A stretch of DNA of 8,268 nucleotides from Candidatus Methylomirabilota bacterium (GCA_028869615.1 JAGWRQ010000083.1:1-8268); one strand, 5' to 3'. Counted from the first letter of the stretch, positions 1 to 6,367 are shown. Numbers and translations are program-made. Notes: generated from the letters alone by a model not told the origin.

Positions 1-52
1 CGATACGGGTATATAGAACACGGACGGCAGTCCATACTACGAGGGTAAACGG

Positions 53-322
53 ATGGCTACAATTATCGAGTACACCGATCAAAAAAGGCCGGCCAATAAT
101 TATCCTAAGCGGATTATTTCACCCCTTACACCGGGCCCGTGCTGTGACTCCAAAATGGAACAGATCGGAGCGGAGCAGCACGAAGAAGGCTGGAGTTTCA
201 TTTATAAGCGCTGCAAGAGGTGCGGTTTTGCAGTCCGTCACGTGACGGCTCGAGACCCACAAGTCCTTACGAAGAAAGGCGCGCGCTTTAATTACCAGGA
301 ACTGGTCGGTTTCCACAATTAG
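53..322 (+). CDS. small zinc-ribbon-like protein of unknown function
   Basis: This 89-residue protein is not one I can name. It is soluble and rather basic, with no signal peptide or membrane helix. Four cysteines form two groups, an adjacent pair C30-C31 and a C54-x2-C57 knuckle (sequence CKRCGF), about 22 residues apart. That spacing suits a small zinc ribbon, although the first knuckle is CC and not the usual CxxC, so metal binding is inference. The stretch between them (MEQIGAEQHEEGWSFIYKRC) looks like a compact beta-hairpin region. The ATG at 53 has a GAGGG Shine-Dalgarno at 41-45 with 7 nt spacing, which supports real translation. It ends 87 bp before nadA, and a promoter lies between them, so it is probably not an obligate member of the NAD operon. 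Function is unknown; a nucleic-acid or protein-binding role is possible. Confidence 0.7.
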   Translation: MATIIEYTDQKRPANNYPKRIISPLTPGPCCDSKMEQIGAEQHEEGWSFIYKRCKRCGFAVRHVTARDPQVLTKKGARFNYQELVGFHN

Positions 323-361
323 AATGGCTCGACACTTACCCTCCGCATTGTGCTCCGCCTA

Positions 362-370
362 TGGTATACT
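362..370 (+). promoter_or_regulatory. extended -10 promoter for the nad operon
   Basis: The sequence TGGTATACT combines a TG extended -10 element (362-363) with TATACT (365-370), which matches the sigma-70 TATAAT consensus at five of six positions. No good -35 box is found 16-18 bp upstream, as is common for extended -10 promoters. Transcription would start near 376-379, leaving a leader of about 33 nt before nadA. A short CCAC/GTGG inverted repeat (389-400) lies in that leader. I recognise no known NAD-responsive operator. Confidence 0.5.
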
Positions 371-409
371 CCTCCGGCAGGCGAACAACCACACTCGTGG
401 ACTTGAGAG

Positions 410-1372
410 ATGAGGGCTAGCGGTCTTGTTGAAGCAACTGAGGTGAGCGCTCTGCTTGATCTCGAAGGAGAGATCGAGCGGTTGAAAAAAGATCTGCATG
501 CGGTGGTGTTGGCGCATTACTACCAAGACTCTGAAATTCAGGACGTCGCCGATGTCATCGGCGATAGCCTGCAACTCGCCCAGCAGGCCGCAAAGACGAG
601 CGCCGAGGTGATCGTCTTCGCCGGCGTCCACTTTATGGCGGAGACGGCAAAGATCCTGAACCCCTCGAAGCAGGTGCTGCTCCCAGACTTGCAAGCGGGT
701 TGTTCCCTGGCGGAAGGCTGCCCTCCGGATCTATTCAGACACTTCAAACAGAAATACCCGGACCACATCGTGATCAGCTACATCAATTGCAGCGCCGAGA
801 TCAAGGCGATGAGCGATATCATCTGCACCTCGAGCAACGCAGAAAAGATCATCAACCAGATCCCGAAGGAGCAGCCGATTCTTTTTGCGCCCGATCAGAA
901 CTTGGGTCGCTATCTTATCAAAAAGACCGGCCGTAATCTGGCCCTATGGCCTGGCACCTGTGTGGTACACGAGACGTTTTCAGAAAAGAAGCTCATACAG
1001 CTTATGCTGTACCATCCTCACGCCAAGGTGCTCGCGCATCCCGAGTGTGAGGAGAGTGTGCTTCAACATGCCGACTACATCGGCTCAACAAGCGGAATCC
1101 TGAATTATGTCAAGCACAGTGCGGGCACCGAATTCATCATTGCAACCGAGCCCGGCATCATTCACCAGATGGAGAAGGCCTGCCGGGACAAGACATTTAT
1201 TCCGGCCCCTCCAGATGGCGATTGCGCCTGCAACCAGTGCCCCCACATGCGACTCAATACCTTGGAGAAACTGTACCTGTGCATGAAACACCGTGCGCCG
1301 GAAATTACGCTTAGTGAAGAGCTGCGGCTTCTCGCCTTACGGCCAATCCAGCGTATGCTGGAGATGAGTTAG
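410..1372 (+). CDS. nadA: quinolinate synthase NadA
   Basis: NadA is a cytoplasmic [4Fe-4S] enzyme that condenses iminoaspartate from NadB with dihydroxyacetone phosphate to give quinolinate. The 320-residue protein has the family signatures in order: [16 protein letters not shown] near residues 33-48, DLQAGCSLA with C98, [12 protein letters not shown] near 122-133, GTCVVHE with C184 and H187, AHPEC at 209-213, and CNQCPHM with C277. C98, C184 and C277 correspond to the three cluster-binding cysteines known in the family. C272 and C274 lie close to the last one. The length fits the roughly 300-residue, Thermotoga-like form. The ATG at 410 has only a weak ribosome site (GTGGA at 397-401). An in-frame GTG at 443 is an alternative start that would remove 11 nonconserved residues. 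It heads nadA-nadC-nadB. Confidence 0.97.
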   Translation: MRASGLVEATEVSALLDLEGEIERLKKDLHAVVLAHYYQDSEIQDVADVIGDSLQLAQQAAKTSAEVIVFAGVHFMAETAKILNPSKQVLLPDLQAGCSLAEGCPPDLFRHFKQKYPDHIVISYINCSAEIKAMSDIICTSSNAEKIINQIPKEQPILFAPDQNLGRYLIKKTGRNLALWPGTCVVHETFSEKKLIQLMLYHPHAKVLAHPECEESVLQHADYIGSTSGILNYVKHSAGTEFIIATEPGIIHQMEKACRDKTFIPAPPDGDCACNQCPHMRLNTLEKLYLCMKHRAPEITLSEELRLLALRPIQRMLEMS

Positions 1373-1393
1373 GGCCGGCCCTCCTTTATCCCC

Positions 1394-2257
1394 ATGCCCC
1401 TATCCCTCGTTCGGATCAGTCGCCAAGAGGCCCTCAAGAGGTTTCTTGAGGAAGACATCGGTCGGGGTGATGTGACGACCCTCGCGATTGTATCGCCCGA
1501 TCAAAAAGCGATCGGTCATTTCGTGGCCAAGGCGCCTCTCGTGCTGGCCGGGATCGAGCCGGTGATCGAGGCCCTCACCCTTTTGGATGAAGGCTTAGTT
1601 GTTGAGAACCGGCGTCGTGATGGTGATGATCTGCGCGAAGGCGAGAGGGCGGCATCCGTCCGTGGCCAGGCCAGGGCGCTGCTGGCCGGCGAGCGTGTGG
1701 CCACAAACCTGCTCCAGCGACTGTGCGGCATCGCGACGCTGACAAAACAGTTCGTTGAAGCTGTCAGCGGCACGCAGGCGAAAATTCTCGACACGCGAAA
1801 AACCACGCCAGGACTGAGGGTATTTGAGAAATACGCGGTGACCGTCGGCGGTGGGATCAATCACCGCTTTGGACTTGACGACGCGATCTTGATCAAGGAT
1901 AACCATATCAGGCTGGCGGGCGGTATCAGCGCCGCGATTGAAACAGCCCGGCAACATGAAAGCCACTCGCATCGGTTTGAGGTGGAGGTTACCACACTCG
2001 AGGAGTTGCGGGAGGCTCTCCGGTATGACCTCGACGCCGTTCTTCTCGACAACATGAACCCGGAGATGGTTCGACAGGCGGTGACGTATGTGCGCGCTCA
2101 CGAGCGCGGCAGCAAGATCGTAGTCGAAGCGTCAGGTGGAATGACCCTCGACAATGTCCGGGCATTCGCAGAAGCCGGTGTCGATTGGATTTCCATTGGC
2201 GCCTTGACGCATGCCGCCCCAGCCGTTGACATGAGTTTCAAAATTCACCCCGCGTAA
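1394..2257 (+). CDS. nadC: nicotinate-nucleotide pyrophosphorylase (carboxylating) NadC
   Basis: NadC (quinolinate phosphoribosyltransferase) converts quinolinate and PRPP to nicotinic acid mononucleotide, CO2 and pyrophosphate. The 287-residue length is normal. Visible family motifs are EEDIGRGDVTT at 19-29, ERVATNLLQRLCGIAT at 100-115, DTRKTTPGLR at 133-142, GGGINHR at 152-158, ILIKDNHI at 165-172, LLDNM at 217-221, EASGG at 245-249 and the C-terminal SIGALTH. The basic residues R101, R135, K136, H157, R158 and K168 lie where the family binds the carboxylates and phosphates; this correspondence comes from family knowledge. The start lies 21 bp after the nadA stop and has no Shine-Dalgarno, so translation may be coupled to nadA. 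It lies between the genes for the two preceding pathway steps. Confidence 0.97.
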   Translation: MPLSLVRISRQEALKRFLEEDIGRGDVTTLAIVSPDQKAIGHFVAKAPLVLAGIEPVIEALTLLDEGLVVENRRRDGDDLREGERAASVRGQARALLAGERVATNLLQRLCGIATLTKQFVEAVSGTQAKILDTRKTTPGLRVFEKYAVTVGGGINHRFGLDDAILIKDNHIRLAGGISAAIETARQHESHSHRFEVEVTTLEELREALRYDLDAVLLDNMNPEMVRQAVTYVRAHERGSKIVVEASGGMTLDNVRAFAEAGVDWISIGALTHAAPAVDMSFKIHPA

Positions 2258-2265
2258 AGCCGGCC

Positions 2266-3819
2266 ATGAAGACAGATATCCTCATCATCGGCAGTGGTCT
2301 TGCAGGATGTGCCGCGGCGCTGGCGGCCGCCAGGCGGGACGTTGAGGTCACGCTGCTCACGCGTTCGCCTTATCCGGAGGAGAGCAGTACCTTTTGGGCT
2401 CAAGGCGGCATTATCTATCAAGGCGCGGACGACTCCCCTCAAAAGCTGGTGGCTGATATCGTCGCTGCCGGTGCAGGCCTGAGTTCGCCTGAGGCGGCAT
2501 TGCTGGTCAGTCGTGAGGGCCCAAGGCTGGTGAAGGAGATTCTCATTGATGAGCTTGGGGTGCCGTTCGACGAATCCTCGGAAGATTCGACCAGATGGGA
2601 TCTGACCGCTGAGGCCGCGCACTCGCTTCCACGTATCCTGCATCATAAGGATCAGACCGGATCGGCGATCCAGCGTGCGTTCATCGACAGGATAGCCTCG
2701 TACCCGAGGGTCAAGCTGCTCTGTGCGGCCACGGCCGTCGATCTGCTCACGATTTCTCACCATTCGGCCGAACCGCTGGATGTCTATAAGCCTCCGACGT
2801 GCATTGGGGCATACGTGTTGGACCAGGCCAGCGGCGAGATCTTTCCCATCCTCGCGAAGGAGACGATTCTGGCGACCGGCGGACTGGGCCGTGTCTTTCT
2901 GCATACCACCAACCCTGCCGGCGCTCGCGGCGACGGCATTGCGATGGCCTATCGGGCCGGCGCCCGTTGCATCAATATGCAGTACGTCCAGTTCCACCCC
3001 ACCACGCTCTTCCATCCCAGCGGTCGGTTCCTCATCTCTGAAGCGATGCGAGGCGAAGGCGCCCGCCTGGTGGACGGTAAGGGTCGAGAGTTCATGACCG
3101 ATTATCACCCCGATGGATCGCTGGCTCCGCGGGATGTCGTCGCGCGCGGGATTCACCAGATGATGTTGGAATCAGGCGAGCCGTGCGCATATCTCGACAT
3201 CTCCCACAAACCGGCCGATCAGGTCCGCGAGCGATTTCCCGGGATTTATGCGCACTGTCTGAAGTACGGAATCGACATGACCAAAGAGCCCATTCCCGTC
3301 GTTCCGGCTGCGCATTACAGTTGCGGCGGTATTGCTGTTGATGAGTGGGGACGATCAAACGTGCATCGCCTGCGCGCCGTTGGTGAGGTCGCCTGTTCGG
3401 GGTTGCACGGCGCCAATCGTCTGGCTAGTACGTCCTTGTTGGAATGCCTGGTGTGGGGAACCCGGGCAGGTGCTCAGGCTGCGGCATTCATCGCGGGAGG
3501 TGAAGAGTATTATTTTCCTCAGATTGCGCTCTGGCGGTATGAACGTGAGTCAGTTGATCCGGCGCTGATCGCCCAGGACTGGCTCAGCATCCAACAGACC
3601 ATGTGGAACTATGTGGGTCTCGTTCGCAGCGCAAAACGGCTGAACCGAGCCCATGAAATCCTGCGAGAGCTGAGCCTTGAGATCTTAAGGTTCTATGAGA
3701 AGGCCGAGGTGACCGATGCGATGGTTGGCCTTCGTAACGGCATTCAGACGGCGCTGGTCATCCTGCTGGCTGCCATGGAATGCCGCAGCAGCCGCGGCTG
3801 CCACTACCGTATCGACTAG
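2266..3819 (+). CDS. nadB: L-aspartate oxidase NadB
   Basis: NadB is an FAD flavoprotein that oxidises L-aspartate to iminoaspartate, passing electrons to oxygen or fumarate. It belongs to the succinate dehydrogenase/fumarate reductase flavoprotein family. The N-terminus has the dinucleotide-binding GSGLAG at 9-14, followed by FWAQGGI at 43-49 and ATGGLG at 203-208. Substrate-site residues known in the family are visible: H244 in QFHPT, E264 in RGEGARLVD, R289 in APRDVV, H350 in PAAHYSCGG and R385 in SGLHGANRLASTSLLE. The C-terminal helical domain ends in SSRGCHYRID, equivalent to the usual SRG-HYR-D signature. The 517-residue length is slightly short, because the stop follows that signature directly. 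The ATG lies 8 bp after nadC with no Shine-Dalgarno, which suggests translational coupling. Confidence 0.97.
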   Translation: MKTDILIIGSGLAGCAAALAAARRDVEVTLLTRSPYPEESSTFWAQGGIIYQGADDSPQKLVADIVAAGAGLSSPEAALLVSREGPRLVKEILIDELGVPFDESSEDSTRWDLTAEAAHSLPRILHHKDQTGSAIQRAFIDRIASYPRVKLLCAATAVDLLTISHHSAEPLDVYKPPTCIGAYVLDQASGEIFPILAKETILATGGLGRVFLHTTNPAGARGDGIAMAYRAGARCINMQYVQFHPTTLFHPSGRFLISEAMRGEGARLVDGKGREFMTDYHPDGSLAPRDVVARGIHQMMLESGEPCAYLDISHKPADQVRERFPGIYAHCLKYGIDMTKEPIPVVPAAHYSCGGIAVDEWGRSNVHRLRAVGEVACSGLHGANRLASTSLLECLVWGTRAGAQAAAFIAGGEEYYFPQIALWRYERESVDPALIAQDWLSIQQTMWNYVGLVRSAKRLNRAHEILRELSLEILRFYEKAEVTDAMVGLRNGIQTALVILLAAMECRSSRGCHYRID

Positions 3820-3871
3820 GTTATCCCAGGTTCCGGGTACCAAAGGGGGCAAGGCCCCACTCTATACAAGC

Positions 3872-3877
3872 AGGAGG
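3872..3877 (+). promoter_or_regulatory. strong Shine-Dalgarno selecting GTG 3885
   Basis: A perfect AGGAGG lies 7 nt before the GTG at 3885. This decides the start of the dehydrogenase: the open frame reaches back to an ATG at 3780 inside nadB, but homology of the MDR N-terminus (KAVRFHEHGGPEVL) begins exactly at this GTG. Confidence 0.8.
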
Positions 3878-3884
3878 CTGCTAC

Positions 3885-4916
3885 GTGAAAGCGGTTCGAT
3901 TTCATGAGCACGGCGGGCCAGAGGTCCTGCGGTACGAAGACGCTCCTGATCCCATCATCGCCCCCCATGAGGTGCTGGTCAAGGTCAAGGCCTGTGCCCT
4001 GAATCATCTGGATCTCTGGTGTCGAAAAGGGATGCTGGGGATGCAGATTCCCCTACCCCACATCTCCGGTTCGGATATCGCCGGCGAGGTAGCGGCGGTG
4101 GGGAGCATCGTGACCCGCATCACGCCCGGTCAACAGGTGGTCGTCTCACCAGGGGTGAGCTGTGGCCAGTGTGCCTGCTGCCTGTCGGGTCGTGACAACC
4201 TCTGTCGCTCTTATGAGATCATCGGAGGTTACCGGATCGACGGCGGATACGCGGAGTACGTGAAGGTTCCCGAGGTAAACATCCTGCCGATGCCGGAGGG
4301 GATGAGCTTCGAAGCCGCGGCGGCGTTCCCGCTTACGTTTCTCACCGCCTGGAACATGCTGGTGAATTGCGCGCACGTGAAAAGGGGTGATGAGGTGCTG
4401 GTGATGGGGGCGGGAAGCGGGGTTGGAAGCGCCGCCATCCAGATTGCCAAGCTGGTCGGTGCTCGCGTCATCGCCGCCGCCGGCAGCGACGAGAAGCTTG
4501 AGAAGGCCAAGGGGCTTGGCGCCGATGAGGGGATCAACTATACCGGCCAGGATCTGGTCGCCGAGGTGCGGCGCCTCACGGCCAGGCGAGGGGCAGACGT
4601 GATCTTCGAGCATGTGGGCGGCGCTGTGTTCGAAAAGCTCATTCCGGTCCTGGCCACCGGGGGTCGCCTGGTAACCTGCGGCGCCACCGCAGGCCACCAG
4701 GCCCAGACCGATATCCGATACCTCTTCATGCGACAGTTATCGATCCTGGGCGGCTTCATGGGCTCTAAGGCTGATCTGTTGCAGATCGTACCGGAGATAG
4801 CACGCGGGACGCTTAAGCCGGTGGTAGATCGGGTCTTTCCGCTGAAGGACGCCGCAGCGGCGCAATGCGCGATGGAAGACCGTAAGCTATTCGGCAAGCT
4901 GGTCCTGGTAGTCTAG
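3885..4916 (+). CDS. zinc-binding dehydrogenase / quinone oxidoreductase-like MDR protein
   Basis: This is a 343-residue NAD(P)H-dependent member of the medium-chain dehydrogenase/reductase superfamily. The GroES-like N-terminal domain runs to about residue 150. It carries the four structural-zinc cysteines C93, C96, C99 and C107 in the standard C-x2-C-x2-C-x7-C spacing. The Rossmann domain has VLVMGAGSGVGSAA at 171-184, and a short C-terminal return to the first domain ends in GKLVLV. The classical catalytic-zinc positions are altered: the GxxCH region reads KACALNHLD (35-43) and the GHE motif reads GSD (62-64). I therefore infer a reductase acting on activated double bonds or quinones, or an aldehyde reductase, over a classical alcohol dehydrogenase; substrate unknown. 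It follows nadB by 65 bp on the same strand and could be co-transcribed, though no metabolic link to NAD synthesis is evident beyond cofactor use. Confidence 0.88.
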   Translation: MKAVRFHEHGGPEVLRYEDAPDPIIAPHEVLVKVKACALNHLDLWCRKGMLGMQIPLPHISGSDIAGEVAAVGSIVTRITPGQQVVVSPGVSCGQCACCLSGRDNLCRSYEIIGGYRIDGGYAEYVKVPEVNILPMPEGMSFEAAAAFPLTFLTAWNMLVNCAHVKRGDEVLVMGAGSGVGSAAIQIAKLVGARVIAAAGSDEKLEKAKGLGADEGINYTGQDLVAEVRRLTARRGADVIFEHVGGAVFEKLIPVLATGGRLVTCGATAGHQAQTDIRYLFMRQLSILGGFMGSKADLLQIVPEIARGTLKPVVDRVFPLKDAAAAQCAMEDRKLFGKLVLVV

Positions 4917-5060
4917 CGCCGCGCCGAAAAGCGTCGCATCTCATCGTTCTCGGTCGTCGAGCATCCTCAATGTACAAACGCGTACACCTCCGGTGCCCTC
5001 CTCCCTCGGGCCTCGATCTGCTCGCTTCGCGGTACGGCGCGAGTAGACGTCAAGAAAAGT
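4917..5060. other. structured GC-rich noncoding segment, possible dispersed repeat
   Basis: No convincing gene lies here. CGCGCCG at 4920-4926 is matched by its inverse CGGCGCG at 5035-5041, bracketing about 120 bp. Inside are a hairpin TGTAC-AAACGC-GTACA (4971-4986) and pyrimidine-rich CTCCTCCCTC followed by GGGCCTCG. The composition, with nested short inverted repeats, is of the kind seen in repetitive extragenic elements, but there is no second copy in this window, so repeat status is unproven. It might also act as a transcription end for the upstream gene, though no T-run follows. Confidence 0.35.
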
Positions 5061-5090
5061 TTGACAGCAATGTGCAGCTCTTGGGCGAAT
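5061..5090 (+). promoter_or_regulatory. possible sigma-70 promoter for the phosphodiesterase gene
   Basis: A perfect TTGACA -35 hexamer lies at 5061-5066. The best -10 at an 18-bp spacing is GCGAAT (5085-5090), matching only three of six consensus bases, so the call rests mainly on the -35 box and on its position about 90 bp upstream of the gene. Confidence 0.35.
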
Positions 5091-5140
5091 AAGCAGGCTC
5101 GTCAAAAGGCAGACCGTTAGACGGGTGGGACGTGAGATCA

Positions 5141-5146
5141 AGGGGA
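5141..5146 (+). promoter_or_regulatory. Shine-Dalgarno selecting GTG 5152
   Basis: AGGGGA lies 5 nt before the GTG at 5152. An upstream in-frame GTG at 5125 has a poorer ribosome site and would add nine residues unlike the family N-terminus, which begins a few residues before the catalytic AHRG. Confidence 0.6.
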
Positions 5147-5151
5147 ATACC

Positions 5152-5907
5152 GTGACGCTGAACATCGCGCATCGAGGAGCCTCGGCACTTGCGCCCGAGA
5201 ATACGATGGCTGCCTTTGAAAAGGCGGTCGAGCTGGAAGCCGACGCCATCGAGCTGGACCTGCACGTCAGCCGGGATGGGGAGTTAGTCGTGATCCACGA
5301 TCAGACGCTGGACCGGACCACCGATGGCCACGGGCCGGTCTATGCGCGCAGCCTGCAAGAGCTCAAGCGGTTGGATGCCGGCCGCTGGTTTGGCGAGCGC
5401 TTTACCGGTCAGCGGATCCCAACCCTCACCGAGGTCCTCGATCGTTTCGCCGGAAAGGTCCGGCTCGCGCTTGAAGTCAAGGCAGGATCAGCCTTCTTTC
5501 GTGGTATCGAGGAGCGGGTGGTGGCGGTCCTGCGCGAACATCGGGCCATTTCGCAAGTAGCCGTCGCGTCGTTCGATCATCATGCGCTACTCAGGCTGAA
5601 GGAGCTGGAACCATCCCTTCAGACCGCCGCGCTCCTTGTGGGACGGCCCGTGGTGATGTCGAGGATTGCGGAAGCGTGTAAGGCAGACGCTATGGCCCTC
5701 GAGTGCTGCCTTATCACGAAGACAGAAGTTGAGGCCTGTCGGGCCGCCGGGCTGCAGCTTGTAGTGTGGGTGGTCAATGAGCCTGCTCAGATGCGCTCCT
5801 TTATCGATTTGGGCGTCGACGGGATCATCACTGACAGACCCGACCTATTACGTCATGCTCTGGTTGAGCGCGGCGAGTCCCACCCGATGCTGCCGCGCTG
5901 GAGGTAA
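5152..5907 (+). CDS. glycerophosphodiester phosphodiesterase (GDPD family)
   Basis: The enzyme hydrolyses glycerophosphodiesters, the deacylation products of phospholipids, to sn-glycerol 3-phosphate and an alcohol. The 251-residue protein is a complete single GDPD TIM-barrel domain of the short UgpQ-like type. It begins almost directly with IAHRGASALAPENT; H7 and R8 are the active-site pair. E34 and D36 (AIELDLHVS) with E108 (LALEVK) are the expected metal ligands, and H49 in VVIHD is the second catalytic histidine. The barrel closes with VVWVVNEP at 204-211 and GVDGIITDRPDLL at 221-233. There is no signal peptide or membrane segment, so it should be cytoplasmic. It has its own upstream noncoding region and is probably a separate transcription unit from the dehydrogenase. 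Specificity among glycerophosphodiesters cannot be read from the sequence. Confidence 0.93.
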   Translation: MTLNIAHRGASALAPENTMAAFEKAVELEADAIELDLHVSRDGELVVIHDQTLDRTTDGHGPVYARSLQELKRLDAGRWFGERFTGQRIPTLTEVLDRFAGKVRLALEVKAGSAFFRGIEERVVAVLREHRAISQVAVASFDHHALLRLKELEPSLQTAALLVGRPVVMSRIAEACKADAMALECCLITKTEVEACRAAGLQLVVWVVNEPAQMRSFIDLGVDGIITDRPDLLRHALVERGESHPMLPRWR

Positions 5908-5953
5908 GCCGTCTCTTCAGGTCGACCTCATCGGCCCAGATTGACGGACAGCC

Positions 5954-6067
5954 ATGACCCTCGGTTCAACACCCGGCGATCCGAACCGGACCTGGTGGCC
6001 CTTTATCCTCTTAATCGGGGCGATCACCGCTGTGATAGCCGCCGCGATCCTCCTATTTGTCGTATGA
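5954..6067 (+). CDS. putative 37-residue single-pass membrane peptide
   Basis: A short frame from ATG 5954 to TGA 6065-6067 encodes a polar N-terminus of 13 residues (with P7, D9, P10 and R12) followed by an uninterrupted hydrophobic run, residues 14-37, starting WWPFILLIGAITAVIAAAIL. This is the right length for one transmembrane helix, with no charged residue within it, and a WWP motif at the membrane edge. It lies 46 bp after the phosphodiesterase stop and ends about 50 bp before a terminator-like hairpin, so it fits as the last cistron of that unit. The ribosome site is weak (no GGAGG; only ACGGACAG upstream), which is the main doubt. I recognise no family; small accessory subunits of membrane complexes look like this, but no function can be assigned. 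Confidence 0.5.
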   Translation: MTLGSTPGDPNRTWWPFILLIGAITAVIAAAILLFVV

Positions 6068-6114
6068 CATCTCACGGTCGGATCTCAGGCGCGGGCTTCA
6101 TGTGTCATATTCCG

Positions 6115-6136
6115 ATGCCTGCGGCGAGGCATTTCT
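6115..6136 (+). terminator. hairpin with short T-rich tail
   Basis: ATGCCT (6115-6120) and AGGCAT (6127-6132) form a perfect 6-bp stem around a GCGGCG loop, followed by TTTCT overlapping the stem end. The T-tract is short and the stem is modest, so termination may be partial. Its place between the phosphodiesterase unit and the next promoter supports the call. Confidence 0.4.
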
Positions 6137-6138
6137 AG

Positions 6139-6168
6139 TTGCGAACCCACATTGCCATGCGATATACT
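6139..6168 (+). promoter_or_regulatory. sigma-70-like promoter upstream of the acyl-CoA ligase gene
   Basis: TTGCGA (6139-6144, four of six consensus) and TATACT (6163-6168, five of six) are separated by 18 bp. Transcription would start near 6175, about 190 nt before the ligase start. It begins immediately after the hairpin at 6115-6136. Confidence 0.45.
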
Positions 6169-6224
6169 ACGACGCTACGACACACCAATCCAGAACCCGT
6201 CGAACCCTAAATCTGTCGAAAAGG

Positions 6225-6233
6225 TGGTATGAT
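6225..6233 (+). promoter_or_regulatory. second extended -10 box upstream of the acyl-CoA ligase gene
   Basis: TGGTATGAT carries the extended TG and a -10 hexamer TATGAT that matches consensus at five of six positions. It shares TGGTAT with the extended -10 before nadA. No -35 is seen. Transcription would begin near 6240. Confidence 0.35.
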
Positions 6234-6355
6234 TTCAGAGCCCACTGGCCGCTTCTGATGGTCCTCAAGCATTCCAATAACGCCTGACTACCATTCGGAG
6301 GCTTCATCCTGGAGGCGGCCGCGTCATCAGCAGGAGAAGAGGTTACTGTACGTTG
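6234..6355 (+). other. 5' leader of the ligase gene with several ribosome-site-like tracts
   Basis: No supportable gene lies here. GGAGGC occurs twice (6297-6302 and 6311-6316), followed by AGGAGAAGAGG (6332-6342), all before the tract used by the ligase. None of the first two is followed by an ATG or GTG at a working distance. I recognise no riboswitch. Confidence 0.4.
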
Positions 6356-6361
6356 AAGGGG
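6356..6361 (+). promoter_or_regulatory. Shine-Dalgarno favouring ATG 6368
   Basis: AAGGGG lies 6 nt before ATG 6368. An in-frame TTG at 6353 is served by AGAGG at 6338-6342 with 10-nt spacing and would add five residues. ATG with close spacing is preferred, but both starts remain possible. Confidence 0.5.
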
Positions 6362-6367
6362 TACGGA

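Noticed and set aside
10..15. TATATA as a -10 box for the first gene
   Set aside because: Only a partial consensus match, and the -35 region would lie outside the window, so it cannot be judged.
2245..3156. 303-codon minus-strand frame opposite nadB
   Set aside because: It is antisense to a clearly conserved gene, is arginine-rich without domains, and is a common shadow in GC-rich codon usage.
3846..3858. GGGGC-AAG-GCCCC hairpin as a terminator after nadB
   Set aside because: The stem has only 5 bp, the loop is 3 nt and no T-run follows; read-through into the dehydrogenase is as likely.
3780..3884. ATG at 3780 as the start of the dehydrogenase, giving a 378-residue protein overlapping nadB
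   Set aside because: The additional 35 residues are basic, proline-rich and unlike the family, and a perfect AGGAGG sits 7 nt before GTG 3885, where the family N-terminus begins.
5125..5151. GTG at 5125 as the phosphodiesterase start
   Set aside because: It adds nine nonhomologous residues and has a poorer ribosome site than GTG 5152.
4941..5265. Minus-strand frames opposite the spacer and phosphodiesterase start
   Set aside because: They overlap the conserved N-terminus of the phosphodiesterase, lack ribosome sites and encode low-complexity products.
5941..6138. Frame of 65 codons starting at TTG 5941
   Set aside because: It overlaps the better membrane-peptide frame, encodes an arginine/proline-rich product typical of a chance GC-rich frame, and has no ribosome site.
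6057..6287. Frame of 76 codons in the region before the ligase
   Set aside because: It needs a TTG start without a ribosome site, runs across the hairpin and promoter boxes, and its product has no recognisable feature.
6297..6356. Leader peptide starting at CTG 6309 after GGAGG
   Set aside because: CTG starts are rare and the 15-codon product shows no regulatory pattern such as repeated codons.
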